A stretch of DNA of 53,693 nt, from NCBI GenBank assembly GCA_902590705.1, contig CACIXU010000010.1:1-53693 (forward strand), written 5' to 3'. The position numbers and the translations under genes are program-made. Under the pieces are notes generated by a model. It had not been told where the DNA came from, did no database searches, and saw only the letters and a program-made list of their open reading frames with translations. The stretch comes from an uncultured Bacteroidota bacterium (GTDB taxonomy: Bacteria; Bacteroidota; Bacteroidia; Flavobacteriales; Flavobacteriaceae). Below, one piece after another: positions 1 to 8,980 of this stretch; the first letter of the stretch is position 1; every line of letters starts with the position of its first letter.

Positions 1-1461
1 AAACTTCCCCCTCAGGCGCTTGATCTGGAGGAGGCAGTTATAGGGGCTATGTTGATAGATAAAAAAGGAGTTGATGAAGTAATTGACCTTCTCCAGCCTG
101 ACGCTTTCTATAAAACGGCTCACCAAAATATTTTTGAGTCAATTCTAAATCTTTTTCAGAACTCCCAACCGGTAGATTTACTCACGGTTTCTGCAGATTT
201 GAAAAAAAATGGGAAGCTGGAGAGCGTAGGAGGAGATTATTATTTAGTTCAATTAACTCAAAAAGTAGCCTCCTCTGCACATATTGAATTTCACGCTAGA
301 ATCATTCTACAAAAGTTTATTCAACGAAGTCTTATACGTATTTCAAACGAAATAATTGAATCCTCATATAAGGATTCAACTGACGTTTTTGATTTGTTAG
401 ATGAAGCAGAGTCAAAGCTCTACGATATCGCTCAAGGAAATATTAAAAAATCTTCTGATACTGCACAAAACCTTGTAATGTTAGCCAAAAAGAAAATTGA
501 GGAAATTGCAAATAAAGATGGTTTAAGTGGAATCTCAACTGGATTTGAAAAACTTGATACTCTAACATCTGGCTGGCAACCGAGCGATCTTATTATTATA
601 GCTGCCCGTCCTGGTATGGGTAAAACAGCCCTTACACTTTCGATGGCGAGAAATATCGCAGTTACTAAGCAAGTCCCTGTGGCGTTCTTTTCACTTGAGA
701 TGTCATCTGTACAGCTAATTACTAGACTAATTTCCGCTGAAACTGGACTTTCCTCGGAAAAGTTGAGAACAGGGAAATTAGCTGATCATGAGTGGAAACA
801 ATTAAATGTCAAAGTAGGTGATTTGGAAAAAGCTCCCTTATATATTGATGATACCCCTGCTTTATCGATTTTTGACCTTAGGGCGAAGGCTAGAAGATTA
901 GCTTCTCAACACAAAATTAAATTAATCGTTGTTGATTATTTGCAGTTAATGACGGCTGGAAATAATAATAAGGCTGGTAACCGTGAACAAGAAATATCAA
1001 TGATTTCAAGAAATTTAAAATCATTAGCTAAGGAATTGGATATTCCGGTTATTGCCCTTTCACAATTATCTAGGGCTGTGGAGACAAGAGGAGGGACCAA
1101 GCGTCCCCAGCTTTCCGACCTTAGGGAGTCAGGAGCTATCGAACAGGATGCAGATATCGTTTCTTTTATTTATCGTCCCGAGTATTATCAAATAGAGGAG
1201 TGGGACGATGAGGAACATTCATCATCAATCGGACAAGCGGAGTTTATTGTTGCTAAACATCGAAATGGTGGATTAGATAACATTCGAATGAAATTTATAG
1301 GTCAGTTAGGAAAATTTGAGGATTTACAATCAGTTGATTCTTCTTTTGAATACCAATCTAAAATGAATGAAGACGATAATTCTAAAATTGACACATTGTC
1401 CAATCCAGATGATGCTTTTGACATCCTTGATAAGGGAGATGAGGACAATATTCCTTTTTAA
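1..1461 (+). CDS. dnaB: replicative DNA helicase DnaB (5' end missing)
   Basis: Hexameric helicase that unwinds the chromosome at the replication fork. The reading frame is open from base 1, before the first internal ATG at 49, and reads PPQALDLEEAVIGAML, the usual start of the DnaB N-terminal domain. Only a short N-terminal piece is therefore outside the window. The N-terminal domain covers roughly the first 150 visible residues. The RecA-like C-terminal domain follows, with Walker A AARPGMGKTAL, Walker B-like LIVVDYLQLM and the SQLSRAVE / LRESGAIEQDAD segments typical of DnaB. The C-terminal tail is acidic and low in complexity. There is no intein interrupting the motifs. It converges on the HAD gene with an 8-base gap. 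The identification is secure. Confidence 0.97.
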   Translation, partial: KLPPQALDLEEAVIGAMLIDKKGVDEVIDLLQPDAFYKTAHQNIFESILNLFQNSQPVDLLTVSADLKKNGKLESVGGDYYLVQLTQKVASSAHIEFHARIILQKFIQRSLIRISNEIIESSYKDSTDVFDLLDEAESKLYDIAQGNIKKSSDTAQNLVMLAKKKIEEIANKDGLSGISTGFEKLDTLTSGWQPSDLIIIAARPGMGKTALTLSMARNIAVTKQVPVAFFSLEMSSVQLITRLISAETGLSSEKLRTGKLADHEWKQLNVKVGDLEKAPLYIDDTPALSIFDLRAKARRLASQHKIKLIVVDYLQLMTAGNNNKAGNREQEISMISRNLKSLAKELDIPVIALSQLSRAVETRGGTKRPQLSDLRESGAIEQDADIVSFIYRPEYYQIEEWDDEEHSSSIGQAEFIVAKHRNGGLDNIRMKFIGQLGKFEDLQSVDSSFEYQSKMNEDDNSKIDTLSNPDDAFDILDKGDEDNIPF

Positions 1462-1469
1462 AATTCCAA

Positions 1470-2087
1470 TTATATTTTTATTCCGATTTCATCCAGATAA
1501 TCAGATAATTTCGCTGCATTTTCGAATTGTACAGAATTAATACCTATTTCAATTGCAGCCCTCACATTTCTGAGATTGTCGTCAATGAATAGGGATTCTT
1601 CAGCTTTCATGTTGTAACGACTTAGTGCCAATCGATAAATTTCGGGAAAAGGCTTTCTTGTTTTTTCCTCTCCAGACACAATAATCCCTTCGAAACGATG
1701 TAAAAAATCAAAACGTTCTAATGCTACTGGGAAAGTTTCTGCACTCCAATTTGTTAAGGCAATAACCCTGTAGTCAGGGTGTTCAAAAAATTTTTCCAAA
1801 ATTTCAACTGTTTCTTGAATAGACTCTCCAAGCATATCTTTCCATCGGCCATAATACATTCGTATCCATTCTTCATATTGTGGAAATATTTTTACTCGAT
1901 CTTCAGTCGCTTTTTGAAGTGAATATCCAGCATCTTGATTCTCATTCCAATCATTAGTACAGATTTCGTTAAAAAACCATTCCATTTTTTTGTAATCTCC
2001 ATTAAATACATCGAGATAAACATATGCTGGATTCCAGTCGATTAAGACACCTCCTAAATCGAAAATGATATTTTTAATTTTATTCAT
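1470..2087 (-). CDS. HAD-superfamily phosphatase (subfamily IA, YihX-like)
   Basis: Probable small-molecule phosphatase of 205 residues. HAD motif I is IIFDLGGVLIDW with the nucleophile D10; motif II is ALTNWS; the motif III lysine lies in KTRKPFPEIY; motif IV is FIDDNLRNV. The second Asp of the usual DxD in motif I is Gly here, as in the DLGG/DLGN subgroup that includes YihX-type sugar phosphate phosphatases and epoxide-hydrolase N-terminal domains. The residues between motifs I and II form a helical cap of type I. It starts 7 bases after the prfB stop on the same strand and is probably cotranscribed with it. The substrate cannot be read from the sequence. Confidence 0.88.
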   Translation of the reverse strand: MNKIKNIIFDLGGVLIDWNPAYVYLDVFNGDYKKMEWFFNEICTNDWNENQDAGYSLQKATEDRVKIFPQYEEWIRMYYGRWKDMLGESIQETVEILEKFFEHPDYRVIALTNWSAETFPVALERFDFLHRFEGIIVSGEEKTRKPFPEIYRLALSRYNMKAEESLFIDDNLRNVRAAIEIGINSVQFENAAKLSDYLDEIGIKI

Positions 2088-2094
2088 TTTTAGA

Positions 2095-3190
2095 TCAATT
2101 TTGTTTTTGTCCAGACAGCATTAAAAAACTTTTAAGAAATTGATCAATCCCTCCATTCATTACGTTGTCTACGTCATTGGTTTCCGAATTCGTTCGGACA
2201 TCTTTGACTAACTTATAGGGGTGCATGACATAGTTTCTAATTTGAGAACCCCATTCTATTTTCTTTTTAGAGGCTTCGATCTCATCTCGAGCCTTGAGCT
2301 TTTTTTGAAGCTCAATTTCATAAAGCTGAGATTTTAAAAGTTGCATAGCCTTGTTTTTGTTTTCCAATTGTGAGCGCGTCTCAGAATTTTCAATTATAAT
2401 CCCAGTTGGATAATGTCTTAATCGTACTGCGGTTTCTACTTTGTTTACATTTTGCCCTCCTGCACCACTGGATCGCATTGTCTCCCAACTAATATCTGAG
2501 GGGTTAACTATGATCTCAATGGAATCATTAACCAGCGGATATACATAAACAGAGGCAAATGATGTATGCCTTTTAGCATTGCTATCAAAAGGAGATATTC
2601 GCACCAATCTGTGAACCCCGTTCTCTCCTTTAAGCCATCCAAATCCATACTCACCATTAATTTCTATAGTAACAGTCTTAATCCCGGCGATATCCCCTGG
2701 CTGATGGTTTAACTCTTTTACTGAGAACATGTTTTTTTCAGCCCACATGAGATACATACGCATTAGCATTTCCGCCCAGTCACAGCTCTCTGTTCCACCA
2801 GCGCCGGCTGTGATTTGAAGAATAGCACTTAGGGAGTCTCCTTCTTCAGAAAGCATGTTACGGAATTCAATGTTTTCCAAATGATCAAAAGCCTCGATAA
2901 TTTTTTTTTCTACTTCCTTTTCCGAAACTTCCCCCGTTTTATGAAATTCAATCAGAACCTCTAAGTCCTCTTTTTTTATCTTTAATTCTTCATAAGCTTC
3001 AACCCATTTCTTTAGGTTTCTGATTTCACGCATCAATAACTCCGCTTTCTGGGCATCATTCCAAAAATTTGGATCAATCGTTTTTTCCTCTAGATTTAAA
3101 ATTTCTGTCCTTTTGGCATCAATGTCAAAGATACCTCCTTAACGCGCCAAGACGATCAATAAGTTCTTTTACCTTTTCGGAAGTAATCAT
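2095..3190 (-). CDS. prfB: peptide chain release factor 2, with programmed +1 frameshift
   Basis: Recognises UGA and UAA stop codons and triggers release of the finished protein. The gene needs a +1 frameshift. Translation starts at the ATG at 3190-3188 and reads 21 codons ending LGALRRYL, then meets an in-frame TGA at 3127-3125. Shifting one base at CTT-T-GAC enters the main frame, which reads DIDAKRTEIL and later FWNDAQKAE before the first in-frame ATG at 3036. The total is about 364 residues, the normal RF2 length; the 3036 start alone would lose about 50 conserved residues. The main frame holds the RF2-type tripeptide SPF (in VRISPFDSNAK) and the catalytic GGQ (in SSGAGGQNVNK). The divergent neighbour is the S9 peptidase gene at 3289. 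Confidence 0.96.
3124..3139 (-). promoter_or_regulatory. RF2 programmed frameshift site
   Basis: On the minus strand this reads AGGAGG-TAT-CTTTGAC. An internal Shine-Dalgarno-like AGGAGG (3139-3134) lies three bases before the slippery CTT, which is followed by the TGA stop and C. This is the layout known from bacterial prfB autoregulation: when RF2 is scarce, the slow UGA allows +1 slippage from CTT to TTT. Both frames encode RF2-like sequence up to the junction, so this is not a sequencing error. Confidence 0.95.
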
Positions 3191-3288
3191 TTTTTTTTTG
3201 TAAAAATAAATAAAAGACAGCCTAATATTTAATTTATTTACTTGTAAATTGTTTTTAAATAAAAAGCGTTCAAAACGAAATTCTTACT

Positions 3289-5424
3289 GTGAAAAAAAGG
3301 ACACTTTATTTAAAAATATTTTACTCGATTATTATATTAGTCGGCTGCAACTCAAAAATAAGAAAATATCCAATGGAAAACTTGATGCCCCCAATTGCTA
3401 ATGTAATTCCCTATCAGCATAAAATTCACAATCACATTAGAATAGATAATTATTATTGGCTTAAAGAGCGTACCAATCCAGAGGTGGTTGACTACCTTGA
3501 GCGTGAGAATGAATATTATAAAAAAAAGACCGTTCACTCCATTCCCCTTCAAGAGGAATTGTATACAGAAATGAGAGAACGAATCAAAGAAGATGATAAT
3601 TCGGTCCCCTATTTTTTTAATGGCTATTGGTATATTACCCGATTTGAGGAAAATAAAGATTATCCCATCTACACAAGGAAAAAAGAAAAATTGACATCTA
3701 AAGAAGAAATTATTATTGATTGTAATAAAATGTCAAAAGGACATGAATACTTTGATTTAGTTGGTTTATCTGTAAGCCCAGATAACAGTAAGGTAGCATT
3801 TGGAGTAGATACTATCTCCAGAAGACAATACACCATTCATGTTAAAGACCTGTTAACTAATGAGATTTTAAAAAATAAAATTGAAAATACTACTGGAGGG
3901 AGTGTATGGGCAGCTGATAATAAATCTCTTTTCTATAATAAACAGAACCCCTTAACTCTCCGCTCAGAGGCAATATTAAAACATAATATTAATCTTCCTG
4001 AGAAGAATGATAGGATAGTTTATCATGAAAAAGATGAAACTTTTTCTGTATATGTTAGTAAATCAAAATCTCAGGAATACCTTTTTATTAATTCAGTGAG
4101 TACCTTGACTAGTGAGTGCCGATATATAAAATCAACTAACCCAAACGATGAATTTAAGATTTTCCAAAAAAGAATTATAGGATTGGAATATAGTTTGGAT
4201 CATTTTGGAAACCATTTTTATATTTACACGAATCATAACAAGGCAAAGAATTTTAAAATTATGCGAACTAATGTTAATAAAATAAATAATGAATATTGGG
4301 AAGATATACTTCCTCATAGAAAGCATACTCTTATTGAGGATTTTGATTTATTTGAAAAATATTGGGTTGTTAACGAGCGAGAAAATGGTTTATCTAGACT
4401 AAGGGTTATCCATTGGGATGGAAGTAATGACTACTATATACCAATGAATGACGAAACTTACACACTTTACATAAATAATAATCCAGATTTAAAGTCAAAT
4501 ACTTTTCGTTATGTTTATAACTCAATGACCACTCCTACATCCGTCATAGAATTTAATACAGCCAATAAAGAAACTTTAGTCCTTAAAACACAAGAGGTTT
4601 TGGGAGGAAAATTTAATAAGGAGAATTATAACTCTAGAAGGCTTTGGGCAGATGGAAGAGATGGAAAAAAAATCCCAATCTCAATTGTTTATAACAAAAA
4701 TACCGAGTTTAATCGAGATACACCCATTCTTCTGTACGCTTATGGTTCATATGGTAGTACCATTGACCCTTCGTTTTCCTCTTCACGTTTAAGTTTATTA
4801 GATCGGGGTTTTGCTTTTGCTATAGCTCACATTAGAGGAGGCGAATACTTAGGACGTCAGTGGTATGAAGATGGTAAACTTTTAAATAAAAAAAACACCT
4901 TTCAGGATTTTGTGGATTGCTCAAAATTTTTAATTGAAAAACAATTTACTTCTCCAGAACATCTTTATGCTTATGGAGGTTCTGCAGGGGGATTGCTAAT
5001 GGGAGTAGTAATAAATATGGCTCCAGAATTATATAATGGTGTTATTGCTGCTGTACCGTTTGTCGATGTGGTCACCACCATGCTAGATGAGACAATCCCA
5101 TTAACGACCTCTGAGTTTGACGAATGGGGGAATCCTAAAAACAAGAAATATTATGATTATATCTTATCATATTCCCCTTACGATCAGATCAAAACTATGA
5201 ATTATCCTAATCTTTTGGTTACATCTGGATTTCATGACTCTCAAGTGCAATATTTTGAGCCTACTAAATGGGTAGCAAAACTAAGATCAATGAAAACAGA
5301 TAAAAATCTTCTTTTTTTACACACCAATATGGAGGCAGGACATAGTGGGGTGTCTGGCCGATTTGACGGCTTGAAGGAATTAGCAAAAAAATATGCATTT
5401 TTAATTGATCTTGAAGAAAAATAA
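3289..5424 (+). CDS. prolyl oligopeptidase family (S9A, oligopeptidase B-like) lipoprotein
   Basis: Serine peptidase of 711 residues that probably cuts short peptides in the periplasm or at the outer membrane. It starts with GTG. The N terminus is a lipoprotein signal, with a hydrophobic stretch ending in a lipobox-like ILVGC at about residues 16-20. The middle is the beta-propeller typical of S9A. The C-terminal alpha/beta hydrolase domain has the catalytic Ser565 in YGGSAGG, Asp650 in SGFHDSQV and His685 in EAGHSG. The domain order and length match oligopeptidase B (PtrB). The cleavage preference (basic residues versus proline) cannot be decided here. It stands alone between divergent prfB and the promoter of the next gene. 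Confidence 0.92.
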   Translation: MKKRTLYLKIFYSIIILVGCNSKIRKYPMENLMPPIANVIPYQHKIHNHIRIDNYYWLKERTNPEVVDYLERENEYYKKKTVHSIPLQEELYTEMRERIKEDDNSVPYFFNGYWYITRFEENKDYPIYTRKKEKLTSKEEIIIDCNKMSKGHEYFDLVGLSVSPDNSKVAFGVDTISRRQYTIHVKDLLTNEILKNKIENTTGGSVWAADNKSLFYNKQNPLTLRSEAILKHNINLPEKNDRIVYHEKDETFSVYVSKSKSQEYLFINSVSTLTSECRYIKSTNPNDEFKIFQKRIIGLEYSLDHFGNHFYIYTNHNKAKNFKIMRTNVNKINNEYWEDILPHRKHTLIEDFDLFEKYWVVNERENGLSRLRVIHWDGSNDYYIPMNDETYTLYINNNPDLKSNTFRYVYNSMTTPTSVIEFNTANKETLVLKTQEVLGGKFNKENYNSRRLWADGRDGKKIPISIVYNKNTEFNRDTPILLYAYGSYGSTIDPSFSSSRLSLLDRGFAFAIAHIRGGEYLGRQWYEDGKLLNKKNTFQDFVDCSKFLIEKQFTSPEHLYAYGGSAGGLLMGVVINMAPELYNGVIAAVPFVDVVTTMLDETIPLTTSEFDEWGNPKNKKYYDYILSYSPYDQIKTMNYPNLLVTSGFHDSQVQYFEPTKWVAKLRSMKTDKNLLFLHTNMEAGHSGVSGRFDGLKELAKKYAFLIDLEEK

Positions 5425-5440
5425 TCTTTAAAAAAAGTGT

Positions 5441-5448
5441 TATTTTTG
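5441..5448 (+). promoter_or_regulatory. Bacteroidota -7 box upstream of the PLP-enzyme pair
   Basis: TATTTTTG fits the TAnnTTTG -7 element of Bacteroidota housekeeping promoters. No good -33 TTG is seen at the expected distance. A start point 5-7 bases downstream would fall at about 5454, too close to an ATG at 5457 for a normal leader but about 30 bases before the ATG at 5484. This supports the later start for the gene. Confidence 0.5.
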
Positions 5449-5483
5449 CAGCGAGAATGATAATAAACAAAACTAAAGATCTG

Positions 5484-6506
5484 ATGAAGGTTCAAGAAAA
5501 TATTTTATCTCTCATTGGAAATACCCCTTTAATTCGTTTAGAAAAAATTGTAGCTGGATTTGATGGTAGTTTTTTCACCAAGTTAGAATCATTTAATCCT
5601 GGTCATTCAAATAAAGACCGAATCGCACTTCACATAATTGAAGAAGCAGAAAAAAAAGGTATTCTCTCCGATGGTGATACCGTTATCGAAACTACTTCGG
5701 GCAACACAGGTTTTAGCTTAGCTATGGTCTCATTAGTAAAAGGGTACAATTGCATTTTGGCGGTTAGTTCAAAATCCTCAAATGATAAAATTGAAATGTT
5801 AAACGCTATGGGTGCTAAGGTATATGTCTGCCCCGCTAACGTATCTGCTGAAGATCCAAGATCATATTATCAGGTTGCAAAAAAATTACATAAAGAGTTA
5901 AAAAATTCGGTATATATCAATCAATATTTCAATGATTTGAATATTGAGGCTCATTACAAATCCACAGGTCCAGAGATTTGGGAACAAACTGCAGGTAAGA
6001 TTACCCATTTAGTAGCATGCTCTGGAACTGGAGGAACCATCTCTGGCTGTGCTAAATATCTAAAGGAACAAAACGCAGCCATTGAAATCATTGGAGTTGA
6101 CGCTTACGGATCTGTGCTTAAAAAATATCATGAGACTAGAGAGCTAGATGTTAACGAAATTTACCCTTACAGAATTGAAGGCTTAGGTAAAAATATGATT
6201 CCAACCGCAACTGATTTTGATATTATTGATACCTTTATAAAGGTAACTGACGAGGACAGTGCATATACTGCTAGGGAACTAACTAGAAGCGAGGGTTTAT
6301 TTGTGGGTTATACTTCAGGTGCTGCCATGCAGGCCGTAAAGCAACTTAACCAATTAGGCCATTTTCATAATGAAAGTGTTGTTGTTATTATCTTTCCTGA
6401 CCATGGATCTCGTTATATGAGTAAGATTTACAGTGATACTTGGATGAATGAACAAGGCTTTTTTGAAAACGCTAATCAAGTAAAAAATAAAATAATTTAT
6501 ATATAA
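5484..6506 (+). CDS. PLP-dependent cysteine synthase family protein (possible cysteate synthase)
   Basis: A beta-replacement enzyme of the CysK/CBS fold type II family, about 340 residues from this start. An ATG at 5457 is in frame but adds nine unconserved residues and sits almost on the predicted transcription start. The N-terminal signature [15 protein letters not shown] is typical. The PLP lysine is in NPGHSNKDR (K44 from this start), where standard CysK has NPGxSVKDR. The substrate loop is TTSGNTG and the phosphate loop is GTGGTISG. The protein ends after [19 protein letters not shown], a tail seen in a Bacteroidota-specific subgroup. It lies 22 bases before an alpha-oxoamine synthase gene. 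That pairing suggests it supplies an amino acid such as cysteate for lipid synthesis. A plain O-acetylserine sulfhydrylase role is the alternative. Confidence 0.88.
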   Translation: MKVQENILSLIGNTPLIRLEKIVAGFDGSFFTKLESFNPGHSNKDRIALHIIEEAEKKGILSDGDTVIETTSGNTGFSLAMVSLVKGYNCILAVSSKSSNDKIEMLNAMGAKVYVCPANVSAEDPRSYYQVAKKLHKELKNSVYINQYFNDLNIEAHYKSTGPEIWEQTAGKITHLVACSGTGGTISGCAKYLKEQNAAIEIIGVDAYGSVLKKYHETRELDVNEIYPYRIEGLGKNMIPTATDFDIIDTFIKVTDEDSAYTARELTRSEGLFVGYTSGAAMQAVKQLNQLGHFHNESVVVIIFPDHGSRYMSKIYSDTWMNEQGFFENANQVKNKIIYI

Positions 6507-6528
6507 TAACATTGAACCAGGATTTATG

Positions 6529-7785
6529 ATGAGGGATTTATTTGAAAGATTTTATGAGAACAAAGGACCACTGGGAAAATGGGCCAAATACGCAGAGGGT
6601 TATTTTGTGTTTCCAAAGTTGGAGGGCCCAATCAGTAACCGAATGTTTTTTAAAGGAAAAGAAGTAATTACATGGAGTGTCAATGACTACTTGGGACTGG
6701 CTAATCACCCTGAAGTCAGAAAGGTAGATGCTGAGGCTGCCTCTGAATTTGGGTCTGCTTACCCAATGGGTGCCAGAATGATGTCTGGACATACTGAATT
6801 ACATGAACAACTTGAAAGCCAACTTGCAGATTTTGTTAATAAAGAATCTGCTTATCTACTAAACTTTGGTTATCAGGGTATTTTATCAACTGTAGACACT
6901 TTAGTGGGAAAAGATGATGTAATTGTTTATGATGTCGATGCACACGCTTGTATAGTCGATGGAGTAAGACTTCATTTAGGAAAACGTTTTACTTACAAAC
7001 ATAACGATATTGAAAGTTTAGAGAAAAATCTTCAAAGAGCTCAAAAAGTAGCTAGCCAAACAGGAGGGGGTATTTTGGTAATATCTGAGGGAGTTTTTGG
7101 TATGAGAGGAGAGCAAGGCAAACTTAAAGAAATTGTTGCTCTAAAAGCAAAATATAATTTTAGATTTTTATTAGACGATGCCCATGGTTTTGGAACTCTA
7201 GGTAGAAATGGGGCTGGAGCAGGAGAAGAGCAGGGAATACAGAATGATGTGGACGTTTATTTCGCCACATTTGCAAAATCAATGGCCTCGACTGGTGCAT
7301 TCATAGCAGCTGACAAAGAAATCATTGACTATTTAAGGTATAATATGCGATCTCAAATGTTTGCTAAATCCCTACAAATGCAGCTAGTTAAAGGAGCACT
7401 TAAGCGTTTGGATATGTTAAGAACTCAACCAGAATTTAAGGCGAAGTTGTGGGAAAATGTAAATGCCCTTCAGAATGGATTAAAATCTAATGGCTTTGAT
7501 ATAGGTAATACGCAAAGTTGTGTTACGCCAGTTTATCTTAGAGGCAGTATTCCAGAGGCGATGGCCCTTGTAAAGGATTTAAGAGAGGAATACGGGATTT
7601 TTTGTTCTATAGTTGTTTATCCTGTAATACCTAAGGGCATAATTTTATTACGATTAATCCCAACGGCTTCACATACATTAGATGATGTGCACGAGACCGT
7701 TGAGGCTTTTGCTAGCATCAGGGAAAAGCTAGAAAAAGGACTTTATAAGCGTTTTTCAGACGCACTTATGAATTCTGACAGTTAA
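6529..7785 (+). CDS. alpha-oxoamine synthase family PLP enzyme (SPT/KBL/cysteate acyltransferase-like)
   Basis: Joins an amino acid to an acyl thioester with loss of CO2. The protein has about 418 residues; ATG codons at 6526 and 6529 are adjacent, and the second gives the MRDLFERFYENKGPLG start. Family marks are GARMMSGHTELHEQLE near residues 84-99, LLDDAHGFGTLG for the PLP-binding Asp and His, the Schiff-base lysine in FATFAKSMAS (about K250) and the C-terminal IPKGIILLRLIPTASHT. Members of this family include serine palmitoyltransferase, 2-amino-3-ketobutyrate CoA ligase, 8-amino-7-oxononanoate synthase and the cysteate acyltransferase of sulfonolipid synthesis. The gene forms a two-gene unit with the cysteine synthase-like gene upstream, which favours an amino-lipid role. 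It converges on dnaN with an 8-base gap. Confidence 0.9.
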   Translation: MRDLFERFYENKGPLGKWAKYAEGYFVFPKLEGPISNRMFFKGKEVITWSVNDYLGLANHPEVRKVDAEAASEFGSAYPMGARMMSGHTELHEQLESQLADFVNKESAYLLNFGYQGILSTVDTLVGKDDVIVYDVDAHACIVDGVRLHLGKRFTYKHNDIESLEKNLQRAQKVASQTGGGILVISEGVFGMRGEQGKLKEIVALKAKYNFRFLLDDAHGFGTLGRNGAGAGEEQGIQNDVDVYFATFAKSMASTGAFIAADKEIIDYLRYNMRSQMFAKSLQMQLVKGALKRLDMLRTQPEFKAKLWENVNALQNGLKSNGFDIGNTQSCVTPVYLRGSIPEAMALVKDLREEYGIFCSIVVYPVIPKGIILLRLIPTASHTLDDVHETVEAFASIREKLEKGLYKRFSDALMNSDS

Positions 7786-7793
7786 GAAAATCA

Positions 7794-8912
7794 TTATTCA
7801 TTTAACATTACGGGCATTACCAACATAGTAATATCTTCACCTTCGTCGATATTACCAATAGGGGTAATAATTCCAGCACGATTTGGAAGAGACATGGATA
7901 GCTTGATCTCATCACAACTTAAATTATTTAACATCTCAATCAAAAACCTTGAGTTGAATCCAATCTGAAGATCGTCTCCTTTATATTCACAATCTAAACG
8001 CTCTTCTGCTTTGTTGCTGTAATCGAAATCCTCAGCGGAAATTTGAAGTTCGGCACCAGCAATTTTTAGTCTTACTTGATGGGTAGTTTTGTTTGAAAAA
8101 ATACTAACTCTTCTGACAGAGTTTAGGAAATCTACACGACTGATTTGCATTACATTGGGATTTTCTTTTGGAATTACCGCTTCATAATTTGGATACTTAC
8201 CTTCGACTAAACGACATGTTAAACTTAGGTTACCAGATTTAAACTCAGCATTAGTTTCATTATATTCGATAAATAAATTATCATCAACACCGTGTAAAGT
8301 GTTTTTTAACAATTGCAAAGGTTTTTTAGGCATAATAAACTCAGCATTACTTTCAGCTGAGAGATCTTTTCGTGTGTATTTTACTAATTTGTGGGCATCC
8401 GTTGCAACAAATGTTAGCTCAGTTGAAGAAAATTGAAAGAAAACACCACTCATAACAGGTCTCAGGTCATCATTACCAGAGGCAAATAATGTAGCATTTA
8501 TAGCTGCAGACATAACTTTACTATTAATTTTTATCTGGGTAGGATCTTTTACTTGCGCCGATCTTGGGAAATCTTCTCCATTTAAGTATGCAACAGCATA
8601 TTTTCCGTTGTTGGCACTTATTTCAAGAGAGTTATTTTCTGTTTTGATAAAAGTCAAAGGTTGTTCAGGAAATGTTTTTAGTGTATCCAATAAAATTTTT
8701 GCAGGGAGAGCGATCATACCATTGTCCTCTGATTCCACATCTAAAGTACATGACATTGTTGTCTCAAGATCAGATGCAGTTAAAATAAGCTGATTGCCAT
8801 TCAAATGAAAAAGAAAATTATCTAAAATTGGAAGGGTATTGGAGGAATTGATTACTCCACCTAATATTTGCAATTCTTTAAGCAGTGCCTCACTTGAAAC
8901 GATAAATTTCAT
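7794..8912 (-). CDS. dnaN: DNA polymerase III subunit beta (sliding clamp)
   Basis: The ring-shaped clamp that holds the replicative polymerase on DNA. The protein has 372 residues, the standard length, made of three repeated clamp domains of about 120 residues. Recognisable segments are MKFIVSSEALLKELQILGGV at the start, the VEGKYPNYEAVIPKE and VDFLNSVRRVSIFSNK segments, and the C-terminal LVMPVMLNE. It lies 68 bases downstream of gldG on the same strand and may be read partly from the gldF-gldG transcript. I see no DnaA-box cluster next to it, so nothing suggests that the origin is here. Confidence 0.97.
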   Translation of the reverse strand: MKFIVSSEALLKELQILGGVINSSNTLPILDNFLFHLNGNQLILTASDLETTMSCTLDVESEDNGMIALPAKILLDTLKTFPEQPLTFIKTENNSLEISANNGKYAVAYLNGEDFPRSAQVKDPTQIKINSKVMSAAINATLFASGNDDLRPVMSGVFFQFSSTELTFVATDAHKLVKYTRKDLSAESNAEFIMPKKPLQLLKNTLHGVDDNLFIEYNETNAEFKSGNLSLTCRLVEGKYPNYEAVIPKENPNVMQISRVDFLNSVRRVSIFSNKTTHQVRLKIAGAELQISAEDFDYSNKAEERLDCEYKGDDLQIGFNSRFLIEMLNNLSCDEIKLSMSLPNRAGIITPIGNIDEGEDITMLVMPVMLNE

Positions 8913-8980
8913 GTGTTTATATTTTTATTAATTTAAAAATATACTTATTGTCAATAAGAATAAAATGAAGTTATTAAAAG

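Noticed and set aside
7794-8980. replication origin near dnaN
   Set aside because: dnaN alone is not enough; there is no dnaA gene and no visible cluster of DnaA boxes.
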